This document shows positions 31,791 through 43,472 of a stretch of 64,000 nucleotides of DNA, piece by piece; within the stretch, counting starts at the first letter, position 1; each line of letters opens with the position of its first letter. Under the pieces are notes generated by a model. The model worked only from the letters and a program-made list of their open reading frames with translations. It ran no database searches and was not told the origin of the DNA. The translations under genes and the position numbers were made by a program. This DNA is from Cylicocyclus nassatus (Eukaryota; Nematoda; Chromadorea; Rhabditida; Strongylidae): NCBI GenBank assembly GCA_958299035.1, contig CATQJL010000316.1, forward strand, positions 27,472,012 to 27,536,011. The letters run 5' to 3'.

Positions 31791-34647
31791 GTAAGTCATG
31801 AGCCTAGTTATCATCAAAATAGTACATCAAATTGCGTTTCTTGCTAATAAAAACTGATGAACTGCTATAAAGCCTAATGATGCAAGGTTGAAATGAAGAC
31901 TGATAGTATTTTGCGTTTCGATACTACACAACGCAAATCAACAATATCTTGTAAAGGAAAAGTGAAGCCACCGACGCCAAGCCGGCCAAGCGACCAATTC
32001 GACTCTCAACTTGCCGGTTAGATTCCTCCTCTGGAACGCATTCCACCATCTAATGCAACTGGCGTTTTACTAATTTGCTCTCACAATGGTTTATGCGACA
32101 AATTAAAGGACATGAATTTTGAAGCGCAGACCCTTTCCTTTCAGGCAGACAAAAAAGAGTGTTTGTAGGTTCAAGGATGAGCGAGTTAGAGGGCCAAATA
32201 TAATTTTTTTCCACTTTACAAACGATGGATTTTACGCAACTGCAATTTCTTTTTTTCGCTGTGAATGGATGTCTAGTCATGCTAAAAATTCCCAAAAGCT
32301 CCATAGTATTTCCCTTGATCCAATAAGGTGCCACAGCCCTTCAAGGTTTGCTTTCGAATCTCGAGTTGCGAATCTCGAGTTTTCGTTGCCATGGCGAGCG
32401 CCTTTGAAAAACCTTCGAGTTTGACCATGTTTTACTAAGAACCGAAGTCGGGAACAACCACAACGGGACAAAAGAACATGGAGAAGACGATTACCACCAA
32501 AACATGGAGTGAAAAAAACTAAAAAATGAATTTTTGCAGTTAGTCAAACATCATGTGGGCCACATATAAAAAAACACTGTTCAGCCTTCCCACTCGAACA
32601 TTCTTGAAACTCACGAACTCTTTCTGGCCTATCTGTGAGCAAAACGCCCGCTCTTCCAGATCCATTTCTTTGAATTTGGTAGAAGGAGATCCTGGGACGA
32701 AGCCGTCAAGAACCATTGCGCGCATTTTGAAAATTTCTCCAAGCAGAATAAACTCTTACATCGAAGCCAAAGGTAATATCACAAATGTAATCTGCAATGT
32801 CCCATACCCAGATTTCTTGTCTATCAGAAAAAAACAAAAGCTTTCAATTTCATTAAGGTTTAGCAAAGTTACGAAAGCTTTTGTCGTCACATGTGGACCA
32901 CCCTGTATACTCGATATCAGGAAACTTACAAATTAGACCAATCATCGGCTGTGTAGCGGCTTTACCGACAGAATCTTGTGGTTCTTGAACAATGAGCCAG
33001 CTGCTATCAAAGATAAGGCACATTTGTCCACCTTACGTGATTTTATCAAACAACTCTAAAGCGCTAGGTTTGACATCCATAATGTGTCAAGGCTTACATT
33101 TTCTAAAAATGACAAATATTTCAAGAAAGCTTACTCCATTTTTCTTTTGCGCTATATCAGGAAATACTCTTCATTAATTTGGTCAGCCTCTCGGGATTAC
33201 TGTAGGTATACTGTAAATGGGAGTAAGCCTGATTTTGTCTAATAAATGTTGGCTGGTTCGTGGAAAATCTTGGCCCCAAAAGGCAGACAGGTGAAAATTT
33301 ATATGGTCGTCAACGTACTAAATCCAACAAACGTTGATGTAGACACATGGTTGAAGCACTTGTCAGCTTAACGTGAAAGCGCACAGACACATTCGTATTG
33401 TAGAAAATAAAGCCTAGTGATTTTGTTGACTTTGCTTGTCTTCTATTATAGTGAAAAGGATCTGGTGCATTCGATTGATTATTCCTTACATCTAATCTCT
33501 TAATCTAGGTCACTGTGCAACTTTCTCGCAAACTTTTTATGCACATTTTCTGGCTGCTTAGGCTGTACAGTAGCAAACTCTAGAAAATTAGGCAGGAAAA
33601 CATTAAAAAAGAAAACGTTTTTCTGCCAACATAACTCGCATTTAGCAGTAAGTTAACTCCTTTTAATTTTAGGTCAAGTAATCTAGGTTTTTTCGAAGAA
33701 TGTTAAGCATATGAGGCAGAGGGTGCCACCATGTTAGCAGAATAACTGCGCGCGATGCATCTGGATGTCGCAAACTAACTATAGTGGATAAGGATATGCT
33801 TGAAATAAGACGTTTTTGGACTGAAACTTAGTCTAAAAATTTGGCCATGCAATAAAAGTCTCAGCCAATTCACTTGGGAAATTTTTCCCTCGTTTGAACT
33901 TGTTTCAAGTTAAAACAGAATCGGCTTTTATAGCACATAAAGAGAGAAGAAAAAAAACGAGAAAAATGTCCCGTATTGGGTCTCCATAAGTTCGTAGCGT
34001 TCTCAGTTTTTTGGGAAGCGGTTGATTTGCCAAGATGTGTGTATCATTGGAAAGAACTAATCACGCTATTTGAATCATGTTAACTGATTTCGATGGGAAG
34101 CTAAAAATTTCTAAACACAAAATTTTGCACATTTTATCCATTATGGTGTTACTCATCAATTTAAGACAAGAAAGAGAAAACTGCTTTGAAAAATCAAGAG
34201 TTAAGCAGTGTGTCTCTGAATACGACTATTTGAGGGATAAGCAGGAGGTCTTGCACAAATTGTTGCACAAAAAAAACTATTAACCGTACCGTATGCAATG
34301 CGACTTCACCGTCTGAACGAGGCCAAATCATAGAAGAAGCCCTAAAACAGTTTCAATGGGGTTTCTGCATGACAAGACTTGACTCCATAAGGCATCGCGA
34401 AAAGCAGTTTTTTAAGATTTGCCTGAAAGGTATTCCAGTATCCAAATTACTTTCCAAATCTTGCCCCTATCAGATTATCCTCTATCAGATTATCCTTTGT
34501 TTTGCTCTCTCGTAAACCCTATGAACGGTGCATGTTTCGACTTCAGAGAGAATTTGATTCATGATTATGATTTACTTGCCTTTCATATCATTACAATATG
34601 CGGCACCCAAACAAACTGATCCATTCTTTTAACGTGAGTGATCTTAC
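31791..34647. other. Unassigned region
   Basis: No gene identified with confidence. The segment 32540-32900 has long open frames on both strands; its right edge (CCACCCTGTATA, 32900-32911) resembles a mariner-type terminus, but the partner end was not found. Confidence 0.35.
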
Positions 34648-34793
34648 TCTTTGCCAATTGCAATTGCATTGCCAAGCTTTTTCTGAAATTCGCCTCCCCA
34701 TCTCGTTGGGCCAGTATATCGAGTCGTATTCTCTTCAGGGCTTCTTGCACTTCATGTAGTTGGACTTCGTTTGGCAGGCGAGTTAACAAGTTG
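34648..34793 (-). CDS. Candidate exon of an unrecognised minus-strand gene
   Basis: After ATCATCTAG (minus strand) an open exon encodes NLLTRLPNEVQLHEVQEALK and goes on RIRLDILAQRDGEANFRKSL to a donor GTAAGA. Charged, helical, coiled-coil-like composition. Its phase does not follow directly from the exon at 35016-35141, so another exon would be needed between, or the two belong to different genes. Confidence 0.45.
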
Positions 34794-35015
34794 CTAGATG
34801 ATTAAGATGATGTTGATTTTGACTTGCAAGCGCGAATTTCAAAACTAGGTTCATCGTGAAGCAAATAATCAAAAGGTTTGCAATACATGTTGATGAACCA
34901 GATTTGACGTATAATCAGAGAAGACTAGCAGAATCACAGTACATGGAGAGAAGAAAATATTGTTTGAGAAATTATTTCTGAGAAAACAGGCGACTGAAGG
35001 GAGAACGGAACTTAC

Positions 35016-35141
35016 ATGCACCATAAGGTTGCCTCGCTTAGTTAGCGAACATGAGAGGTTGTGAACTGGCAACAACGCTAATTTGCACTCAATTTGCACC
35101 GAAGATGAGTTGATTCTGCTCACGGTAACTCCGTCCTCATC
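35016..35141 (-). CDS. Exon of unrecognised gene, intact copy
   Basis: 126 bp, phase 0 to 0, between ATAAGCCGCAG and the strong donor GTAAGTTCCG. Encodes DEDGVTVSRINSSSVQIECK followed by LALLPVHNLSCSLTKRGNLM and VH. No family recognised. The exon at 38283-38387 ends in phase 0 and could join to it directly. Confidence 0.55.
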
Positions 35142-35742
35142 CTGCGGCTTATAAAATCGGAATTTCTTTGTAATTTGAATTCAAAGTTCAGTAGTAAAAT
35201 CAGTCCAATTAGGGCAAAAACCTGTATTTAGGGGTAATCTATCACGCTGATTTCGGGTTAATTGCTTTGCTTGAAACCTAGGATTTTTTCTTTTTTTTTT
35301 GAATTAAAACTTGTTTTCACAAATAAAAATTTCAAAAATTCTATGTAAGGGTTATTTAAGATGCTGCTTCCGAAAAAGCTGATGGTTTTGCTCGAAACCT
35401 CAAAATTTTTCTATTTCTATCTTGAATTTCAACTCTTATTCGAAAATTTCACTGCAAAATTGATAAACTTGGAGAAAAAATTTGCTATGTTTAAGAAAAT
35501 AAAATGGATCCGAACTTGACTAAACTATCTTGCTCCAATAATACCTTAAATCGAGTTGTGAAATTTGCCAAATTTACAGAGAATTTTTGGAAATTAACTA
35601 AAATTTCGAAGGAAAATATATTTGCCCAGTTGTGGAAAATAAATGAAATTTCGAAGGAAAAAATATTTGCCCTAATTGGACTGATTTTACTACTGAAATT
35701 TGAATTCAAATTTTAAAGAAATTCCGGTTTCAGAGGCTGCAG

Positions 35743-35882
35743 GATGATGACGGAGTTACCATGAGCAGAATCGGCTCATCTTCGGCGAAAATTGAGTGCA
35801 AATTAGCGTTGCTGCCAGTTCATGACCTCTCATGAATTCCGCTAACTAGGCGGCGGCAACCTTACGGTGTATGTAAGTTCCC
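35743..35882 (+). pseudogene. Broken inverted copy of the 35016-35141 exon
   Basis: Starts after GAGGCTGCAG and ends before GTAAGTTCCC like the intact copy, but is 14 bases longer. It has a TGA after VHDLS and a shifted frame. About 80% identical by eye. Confidence 0.65.
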
Positions 35883-35905
35883 TCACCCGACTGAAGGATG
35901 CGGCA

Positions 35906-36732
35906 GGCTCTCCAGCTCAACACAAAGAGTTGGAAAATGACTTATTTGTAACGCATCTATATGGTGCCGAAGTGTAAACGTGCAATTGGGGTTAAGAGCA
36001 AAGTATGAAGTTATTTGAAAAACTCGTAAATTTAGCTTGGCCATTAACAATTCGCCTTCACGTTACGTCCTGGTACCCCTAAAAAAACACTCAAAGTTCA
36101 GATTCTTAATAAGAGTCTGTTTAAAATACACGGTTTATTACATAGGAAAGAATTTTTCTCAATGTTAAAACTTTTCTTTCTACAATGACCAGAAATTGAG
36201 AATTCATGTTTTCGTAAGGAAAAGCGTGGTTCTATTGAACACCGCAGCACAGTCGACGCTAACAGCGAATTTGCACCAGTGTGATTAAGGAAGTCATTTC
36301 AAAACGAAAAACGTTTATTGCCCTTGTGCCGGGCCTTAGTTGCGTGTGAAGTTGTTGATAACGATCATTTTTTTGCACGCGCTGCATAAACTAATGCTAT
36401 GCAACAAGGCGTCACTGGAGTAGGCCACACCTTACCTACAGTCGCCACACGAATTAATATTGGCAGGTTATGTCGGCGATAGCTTTATGTTCTGTCGCCC
36501 CATTTCGGATTCTCAACAAATCATTTGAGTACTGCTAGAATCAGATAAATAATAAAAATTGCCTCTTTTTTCCTCCTCTTTATACATAAAAAAGAGAAGA
36601 CCTTGAATGCGAAAACATCAAGCGTCGAGATTGGCCGGCACTTGCGATTTTCCTGAGTGACATCTTTGAGTGTCAGTCGAGAATACCAGGCCATTAGTCT
36701 TTTCAATAAAGCAGTAATTGGATTGTCTCTTA
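35906..36732. other. Unassigned region
   Basis: No exon with good splice support. A cysteine-containing minus-strand frame at 36618-36740 partly overlaps the MITE end and was not accepted. Confidence 0.35.
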
Positions 36733-36890
36733 CAGTGGCAGTCGCAGGATTTTCGTCCGGGGGGGGGGGGGGGGGGCAAAATTTTTTCCCAACTGAAGAT
36801 GCTTGGTGTTAGCCACTCGTTCCGAAAAATTTTTGGGGTGTTTCTCAAAAATCTTGCGAATCCGTAACCTCTACCTAGAAAAAGGGGGAG
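36733..36890. mobile_element. CAGTGGCGTACC-type MITE, diverged copy with G-run
   Basis: CAGTGGC at the left, then GCAGGATTTTCG, a run of G, GTTAGCCACTCGTTCCGAAAA and AATTTTTGGGGTG. Read in reverse it follows the order of copy 1. The right end is not clear. Confidence 0.6.
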
Positions 36891-37009
36891 CGGCTGCCCC
36901 GAATTTTTTTTCTACAGAGCTAATTTAAATTTCTAGAGGGATTTGAAAATTATTTTAATTGTTTACAAGAATAAACAAGTCACTTGCACATTTTTATAAC
37001 CCAGGTAAA

Positions 37010-37167
37010 GGCTGCTGCATGACGAAGGGGCAATGGCGATATTGATTGAGCGGGCGCGAACGCGACGCGCGTATCCTCACCGTTGTAGATCCCGCAACTC
37101 ATGCGCTCTGCGGCTAGTAAAGCCGCGTTCGCGCCCGAAGATATTGCGCCTTCGTCATGCAGCAGCC
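37010..37167. mobile_element. GGCTGCTGCATGACGAAGG MITE
   Basis: 158 bp. Near-perfect inverted ends of about 25 bp, then CGGGCGCGAACGCG mirrored by CGCGTTCGCGCCCG. No coding. Confidence 0.8.
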
Positions 37168-37312
37168 TATAAGTAAATATGAGAACTTTCGAAAAGTAAA
37201 TTCCATTTTCGGAGGGAGGGGGCTTCTGTCAAAAACAATATTTAGACGCTTGGAGCTTCAGAGGGAAGTTATAAATTCGTACATGTGAACTACATCCTCG
37301 AAAACATAAGTA

Positions 37313-38244
37313 TTAGGTCGTTCTGAAAGTTCTTTGCGTTTTTTTAACCTTTCATAAAACACGTGGAAAGAACGCAGAAAACGTTTCGAACAATATCCTA
37401 CGCAGCTTTCTTTCCTCCTTCTAGCAGTCACGTTCATGTGCTGATTACTCTAGTGGTTACTGAGATAATGACCAATATCGAACTCATGTTTTACCATGTC
37501 CAACTTTGGCAATTTTTCAAGATCTTCATAGCTTTGATAGCAGTCAGATAGCGTAAACAAAGTGCAGGGCAGTGCAGTTTTTTGGCATCTATAGTCGGTT
37601 TTCAACATTACTGAGATTATATTTTTGATGCTATCAATCGCTTTTGGTCATCCCAAGAGTCATAGAACATAAGAGGGGCACAACTAAAGCATCGTTCAAT
37701 GCAGCATTTGCTCCTTTTTCTAATGAGTTCTTTTTACTCCCATTTCTAAAAATTCTCGTTATGGCTTTTCCTTGGCTTCGAGCACGCCTCACGACGAATT
37801 GCAAAATTCGATATTTTAAAGCGGTAAACGCCCAATTACCTTGTGAAAATGGTGAAAAGTCGATTTTGAAAAGTTTCAAAATCGAAGATCTGTTAATGTT
37901 TGGAGTGTTTGTGTATTTTGCGCCTTCAGAAAAATGCCGAGAAGCCAGTTGGAAATGTCAAAAATTTGCACATTGCACTTTGTTTACGCTATCTAACTGC
38001 TACCGAAGCTTCTCCGAAAGTACAAAATGAGGAATTTGAGGATTTGTCGAAGTCGAACAAGGTAAAAACCATGGGTTCGGAATTGGCGACCATCCCAGTG
38101 ACCACAGGAGATCAGGGCAGTAACATGACTGCTAAAAAGAGGAAGAATAGTGCATCGGATAGTGTTTGCAGCGCTTTGCTGCCTTCTTTCCATCTGCTCT
38201 TTTGACAGGTTGAAAAAACGGAAAGAACTTTTGGAACGACCTAA
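37313..38244. mobile_element. F1 mariner-type fold-back, 932 bp
   Basis: Ends TTAGGTCGTTCTGAAAGTTC and AACTTTTGGAACGACCTAA, TA on both sides. The arms mirror each other through GATAGTGTTTGC and GGTAAAAACCATGG landmarks. Open frames inside are mirrored fragments. Confidence 0.85.
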
Positions 38245-38282
38245 TACTATGATATATATTCAAAAAAGTACTTTCATCTTAC

Positions 38283-38387
38283 TTTGTAAAATATTTTCTG
38301 AGGTAAGTGGCAGCCGCCAAGCTTTCTTCTTCCAATTCTGGAATGATAATCACTCGCTAAAATTCTGCAAGGCTTCCCAAATTCACT
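38283..38387 (-). CDS. Exon of unrecognised minus-strand gene
   Basis: 105 bp, phase 0 to 0. The acceptor is ATGTTTTTCAG and the donor GTAAGATG. Encodes SEFGKPCRILASDYHSRIGR then RKLGGCHLPQKIFYK. Both splice sites are strong and no stop occurs. It ends 39 bases from the F1 element, which therefore lies in the downstream intron. Possible partner: exon 35016-35141. No family recognised; two cysteines hint at an extracellular protein. Confidence 0.55.
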
Positions 38388-40820
38388 CTGAAAAACATTT
38401 TCTTTCCACTCACCCCTGAAAAGTGGATTTCCATAAAAAATTTGAATTTTAAAATTTTTGGAAGTTTTTACAACGAAAGTGACACTAATTTTTGATGGCT
38501 TTTTTTGTTAGCTTATCGGAGTGGCCGCAGGTTTGTAGACAGAGGTCTACATAGATAGACTCTAAAGTATACTTTAGATCAAACAGAAAAATTATTTGAT
38601 TATTTGAATAAACCATACGGATGCGAATATGGAAAATTCGCATATGCGAAACCTAAGTTTTCGAATAATATTCAACATTCGAATGTTCAAAACTTTTCAT
38701 TCTCTATTATTATTTAGAAATCGAATTCTCGGGTTATCAATTCGATATTGTTTACCAAGCATTCAAATATTCGATCACCAGAAATCCAAAAATTCGACAT
38801 TGACTATTTGAAAATTGGATAGGCATCTATCAATCGTTGACTATGAATTCGATAAGCATCTATCAATCGTAAATCGATATTCATAGTATGTACAGTGTGC
38901 GCCAAAGTGTCTACACATTGTTTGACTGCTGTTACTCTCTTACAAACTCTTTGTTGACTTTTGGGTAACAGTCAGGCCTGGCTTCAATGCATGTACAGCA
39001 AAAAGCAGATCACCCATAGCATTTATTATTGTGAGATTTTCGGTACGAACTTCCAACATATAAGGCAACTGCGAAATAAGAAGTTTATAGAAACTTCTTC
39101 AAAAAATTTAGAAAGTGCTGATCTCACCACCGACTTTCCACGAGTCTTTCATGCTTTGCAAAGGTGTACCATTCAATTCAACGGGATTGGCGTTGGAATG
39201 CAGCCGCTTGCACCCGCGAAACAGTCTGGGTCTCTCTCGTGCTCTCTGATTACAAGGAGAATGAAATTTCTAAGACTCAGTAATGTGGGTTTATAAATAT
39301 ATAACCAAGGTACTTCAGCGATATCTGAGTACGTCAAAGGCAAAAAGGAAAGGTGGCTGAGGACAGCATCAAAGCTATAAATGGCAACACACATAAATAA
39401 ATGACATTGCGCCTTTGTGACCCACGGTCTAGGAAAACATTTCATGGCATCAAGACTTGCATATAACTGTTAAATTTACGCATATTTCTAATTATGCTGC
39501 AAACCCCCACTAATTTACTTTGCAAGAAGTCATATATCAGGTGAACTTGAAGTTCTATCGCACTATTTTCGAAAATCGTATCCTCTTTCTGTCAGGTGGT
39601 TCTGCTATTCATCAATTCTTTTTACAAAAACACGAATTATGTACTTTTTGATAAAATTCTGTCTGCTATCTATCAAACTTTGATTGCAGGGATAAATACA
39701 AGAAAAGGGATTAGTCGCGTTTGGATGACATTGTGCAGGCCGTTAAATCCAAAAACAATGCATTAAATTCCAAAACTGTCAGTAACATAAGTTTTCTTTC
39801 CAACTGAATAAAGTGTGCGCTAATGGTATTCTCTGTGATAAAGTGATTTTTGAAGGGTATGCCGAAAAGCTGATTCTTCGTCCTATGCCGTTTTTTTGAA
39901 AATCATAACTTTGTAGAGAAAAGCACAAACTTTGAGAGGAGAAAAACAAAAAGTTTTTACTAACCGTTTTGGCTTACACACATGGTATCAGCTTTCATAA
40001 TTTCGTAGACTTCTTTCATTCATTTCCTCGAAGGCAATGTCCAGGCAAATTTGAGCATGGATTTTCGACTGGAAACTAGTGAGAAGGCCACAATCAAGTC
40101 ACTGCTCAAGCGGCAGCACAAATGATTCATTCTGATTTATTCACGGTTGAGTAATCCGTCCTCCGCACCTGCGCCGTACCATAACCCGGAAATGACTTCC
40201 TCACTTTAACACTACGTTCGTTGCATATTACAAAGAATCTAATCATGCTTGTTAAAACAGTTACTTCTAATGAAAGGCTGATTTACCTTGATCCTTCATT
40301 AGCAAAAAAGGATTGGATTGCTTTGAAAAAAAGGTTTGCAGGATGTGCCCTGAAGAAAACTTTTTACAGGTTATGCAGGGGTTTCTGCACCCAAAATTGC
40401 TAAACAAAAAAGCAGCCACTTATCAGTCAAGCAACTTGACTGCACAGTCTAAACGAATTTACTACAGGAAAGCCTAATAAACAGTCCAGTGAGCTTTTTG
40501 CGACAAAACTTGGCCCCATACTACAACGTCGTCATGCTGTCCTGCATGACTTGACCAGAGGTGCATTAACATCCAATATTGTCCTGAGATTTCGCTCTAA
40601 TATATTATCATTTGTTGCAATCTATGGCAAATTATGTGAACGGCGTTTGTTTAATTCTGAGGACAACCTCAGGCGCTGGTTAGGTGTCTTTTTTGGGACC
40701 AGACTTCCTGAGCTTGGGGAGAGCGGAAATGAAAATCTGATGGCATAGTGGCAGAAGCTCGTGCGCAACAACGGAACAAACATCGTTGAATCAGCCTTGA
40801 ATAATACCTTCTGTCAAATA
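38388..40820. other. Unassigned region
   Basis: TTCGAATA-type AT-rich repeats at 38560-38880. A partial relative of the 31616 MITE lies at about 39170-39275. No gene accepted. Confidence 0.35.
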
Positions 40821-41559
40821 TCTTACAGGGGAACGATACTCAATGTCCGTGGCCTTTTGAGACGAGATGTATGCTACTACACTCAACTTCAAACGCTGAT
40901 TCCAAATCTGACTTCCATTTCTGCCAATCGTTTCTCTATAGGAAGTTATGGAGAAATTTTGAGCCAAGTTTGGCCGCCATGGGTATGGTCATCGAAACGG
41001 CCTCTACCACCGCCACGTTCTTGTCTAATGGTTAGTGCAATAGCCTCACAAATTGATGCAGGTGTAGGTTCATTCTTTTGTGTTTTTACTTTTACATTGC
41101 CTCAATTAAGCTTCTGAGGCAATTTACTCGAATTATGATCATTGGATACATATTGGCAAATAGTAATCGTTTTTCCAAATTTCCACATTTTTTGAAGAGT
41201 GAGGGCGTTCAATTAGCTCGAGAATGCGAAAGAAGGTTGATTGAGGCAATGCAAAACCGAAAAGCACAAAAGGGTTCGAACCTACCCCTGCACCAATTCA
41301 TGAGGCTATCGCGCTAACCATTAGACCACATCACACCGATAGTGAACCCTTGCTAAGACCGTATTTCAATGGGCAGTTCTCCGCACGATCCATTATAACT
41401 CCGCACGATCCATTACAACTCCGCACGATCCATTATAACAACTTTGAAGCGACTAGCAGAAACGAAAGTCAGATTCGGAGTCAGCGTTCCAAGACGAGCG
41501 TAATGGTGTACAACTGATCTCAAAAGGCCACGGACACCGAGTATCGCTTCCTTGTTAGC
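40821..41559. mobile_element. F2 fold-back element, copy d, with tRNA-like sequence in both arms
   Basis: Arms start TCTTACAGGGGAACGATACT and mirror at the right (AGTATCGCTTCCTTGTTAG). Each arm contains a tRNA-like block pointing toward the centre. A triple AACTCCGCACGATCCATTA repeat lies at about 41395-41435. Confidence 0.85.
41262..41338 (-). repeat. tRNA-like sequence with A and B boxes
   Basis: Minus strand: TGGTCTAATGG (41318-41328) fits the A-box consensus and GGTTCGAACCC (41272-41282) fits the B box, 35 bases apart as in a tRNA. D-arm, a poor anticodon arm and a weak T-arm can be drawn; the acceptor stem does not pair. Best read as a tRNA-derived Pol III promoter in a repeat, not a working tRNA. 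Confidence 0.65.
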
Positions 41560-43214
41560 TTTCGTCAAAACAGAGCTGTTGAAAAGAGGAAGAAATTCTG
41601 CATCAGACACTCTCAAGCGTTGTCAATCGTTACTCTACATGATCTGCGGGAGTGGTTCAAAAAGAAGAGAACTTTCGCACCGTCTAATATAAAGGGGGTC
41701 CTAGAAGTATGCATGCACTACTTAATCGTTGATATTTCTTTTCTTAAGAAAATTTTGCCTACCTTTCGGTAAAATTTGTAGAGATGGCTTCAACTTTAGC
41801 TTTGAATTTGCCTATGCAGCAAATTACTGATCGCCTCAAATTGCTGTAAAATCACTGTAACTTTTCCTACGGCTCATTGGGGAGAAGAAAGTTGAAGATT
41901 TTTTTTGAATAATATTGAAAATTGTGTAGTGAGGTTTTCACGCATACTAATTCCACATAACTTTTTCCGAGTTTTAAAGGGTTTGAAGGTGTAGTCACAT
42001 TTTTAGAGGGGACTGGAAAAGTTTTTTTTCGATATGCCCCGCATAAATTTGAAGTAAGAGTTGCAGTATAGTGCGATTTGATAATTGAATTTTGCGGCTC
42101 TGAGTAGCTTAGCGTAAACATTTTCAACTGTTAAGTTATTTCTAAGGCTTAACTTGTTCAATTGTTTCCGAGGCAAAACGCGTCTCTTTACGGCTCAGGA
42201 TCTCTTTGAAGTTTTTACACATATTCTTACCCCAAATGAAAAGCAATAGGTGATTTTCGTTCTGTTGTGAGTTGGGGCCAGCCCCAACAAAACTGTATTA
42301 AGGGTAGGCAAAAAGCTTTCTGAAAAGAGATATTAGCGACCGAACAGTGTACGAACAATTTCGAACAACCTGCATATAAATCAAAACATGGTGTGCCATA
42401 TGTTGTTTGTAAGCTGTAGACAACTCAATTATTTTGTTCAACATTCAATTCAAGAGCGCGCGTTTCATGAAAGATCACGAGGGAGGCGGTCGATTGATCC
42501 GGGCAATCGCCTACAGTTGCGCCGGGTCGTCTTAGCAAGGTAAGACACAACATCAACTGCTGTGCGCTACATGGCAGCTGCTTAGTCTCTCTCGCCCCAC
42601 TTGAAGTGCGAAAAGACGCTGTTTCGCAGATCAGACATAGAACGATGAAGCCAATGCAAACTGAACTACAAACATATGTGGGCGCTTGCGAACCACAATC
42701 TTTGAGACTCGAGAATCATCACATCTTAACACAGTTATGTGTGGCATAATTGCAGGATTTGCTCGTCTTGAACAATGTTTGAAAGCTATGTATAACGTTT
42801 GTTCGAAACCTGCATTTTTGGGAGTTTAAAATAATTAGTCAATATAGAACACGCTTTGAATTTTGGCGGTCTGCTATCGAATGTTATCGAAAGAATGTCC
42901 ACAAAATTCATCAGAGAGTAGAGTAGGAATTAAGATTGTTGAATCAAGTTTCTTGATCTTCTCTTTATAAGTCTCGCTATAACAAACATTAAGAGACAGT
43001 GTTTAGTAAAAAAAATCTCAGCACTTGAAAACTCGAGCGATTGGATAACTTTGATCATCTGGTATGATAATTGATAATCTAATAATTTGTTCACATTCAC
43101 TCGTTATGAATATCGAACTTTGGCATAATTTTAATCCTCATTTGAGTATTTTGGAAGCTGCAGTTGAATATATTATTTCAAATTCTTCTTCAAAAATTCT
43201 CAAAAATCAATTTT
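41560..43214. other. Unassigned region
   Basis: An F3-like fragment at about 41755-41880. A GC-richer open segment at 42450-42540 ends in a donor GTAAGAC but has a poor acceptor. A plus-strand open frame from 43064 continues into an F2 arm. Confidence 0.35.
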
Positions 43215-43472
43215 TTACAAAGAAGGTCGTTTGGTCGATGTGGCCTTTTCACATGAAATTGATACACTATAAAAAATATCGAACGCTGATTTCAAATCTG
43301 TCTTCGTTATCTGCCGAGTGCTTCTGTACGTCGAGTAATGAGCTGTTGAGCTCAAAAAATTATTGCATAATTAGCACAAAATTTGTCGGAATTTATTCTC
43401 AGCGTTGAAAAGACCGTAAAATTTGATTTTACTCAAAATATGAGTTCTTTTTTCACACCAAAGAAATATTTA

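Larger units (their letters stand above)
34984..35905. repeat. Inverted duplication containing a gene exon
   Basis: About 250 bp at 34984-35235 is repeated in reverse complement at about 35650-35905, around an AT-rich spacer. The left arm holds an intact exon with both splice sites (minus strand). The right arm holds the same exon on the plus strand, with the sites kept but the frame broken. Confidence 0.8.

Noticed and set aside
36618..36740. Cysteine-rich exon CHCKRQSNYCFIEKTNGLVF on the minus strand
   Set aside because: Its first residues come from the end of a MITE, no acceptor was seen and the donor is poor.
41262..41338. Functional tRNA gene
   Set aside because: Boxes fit, but acceptor and T stems do not pair and the unit is within a repeated element in both orientations.
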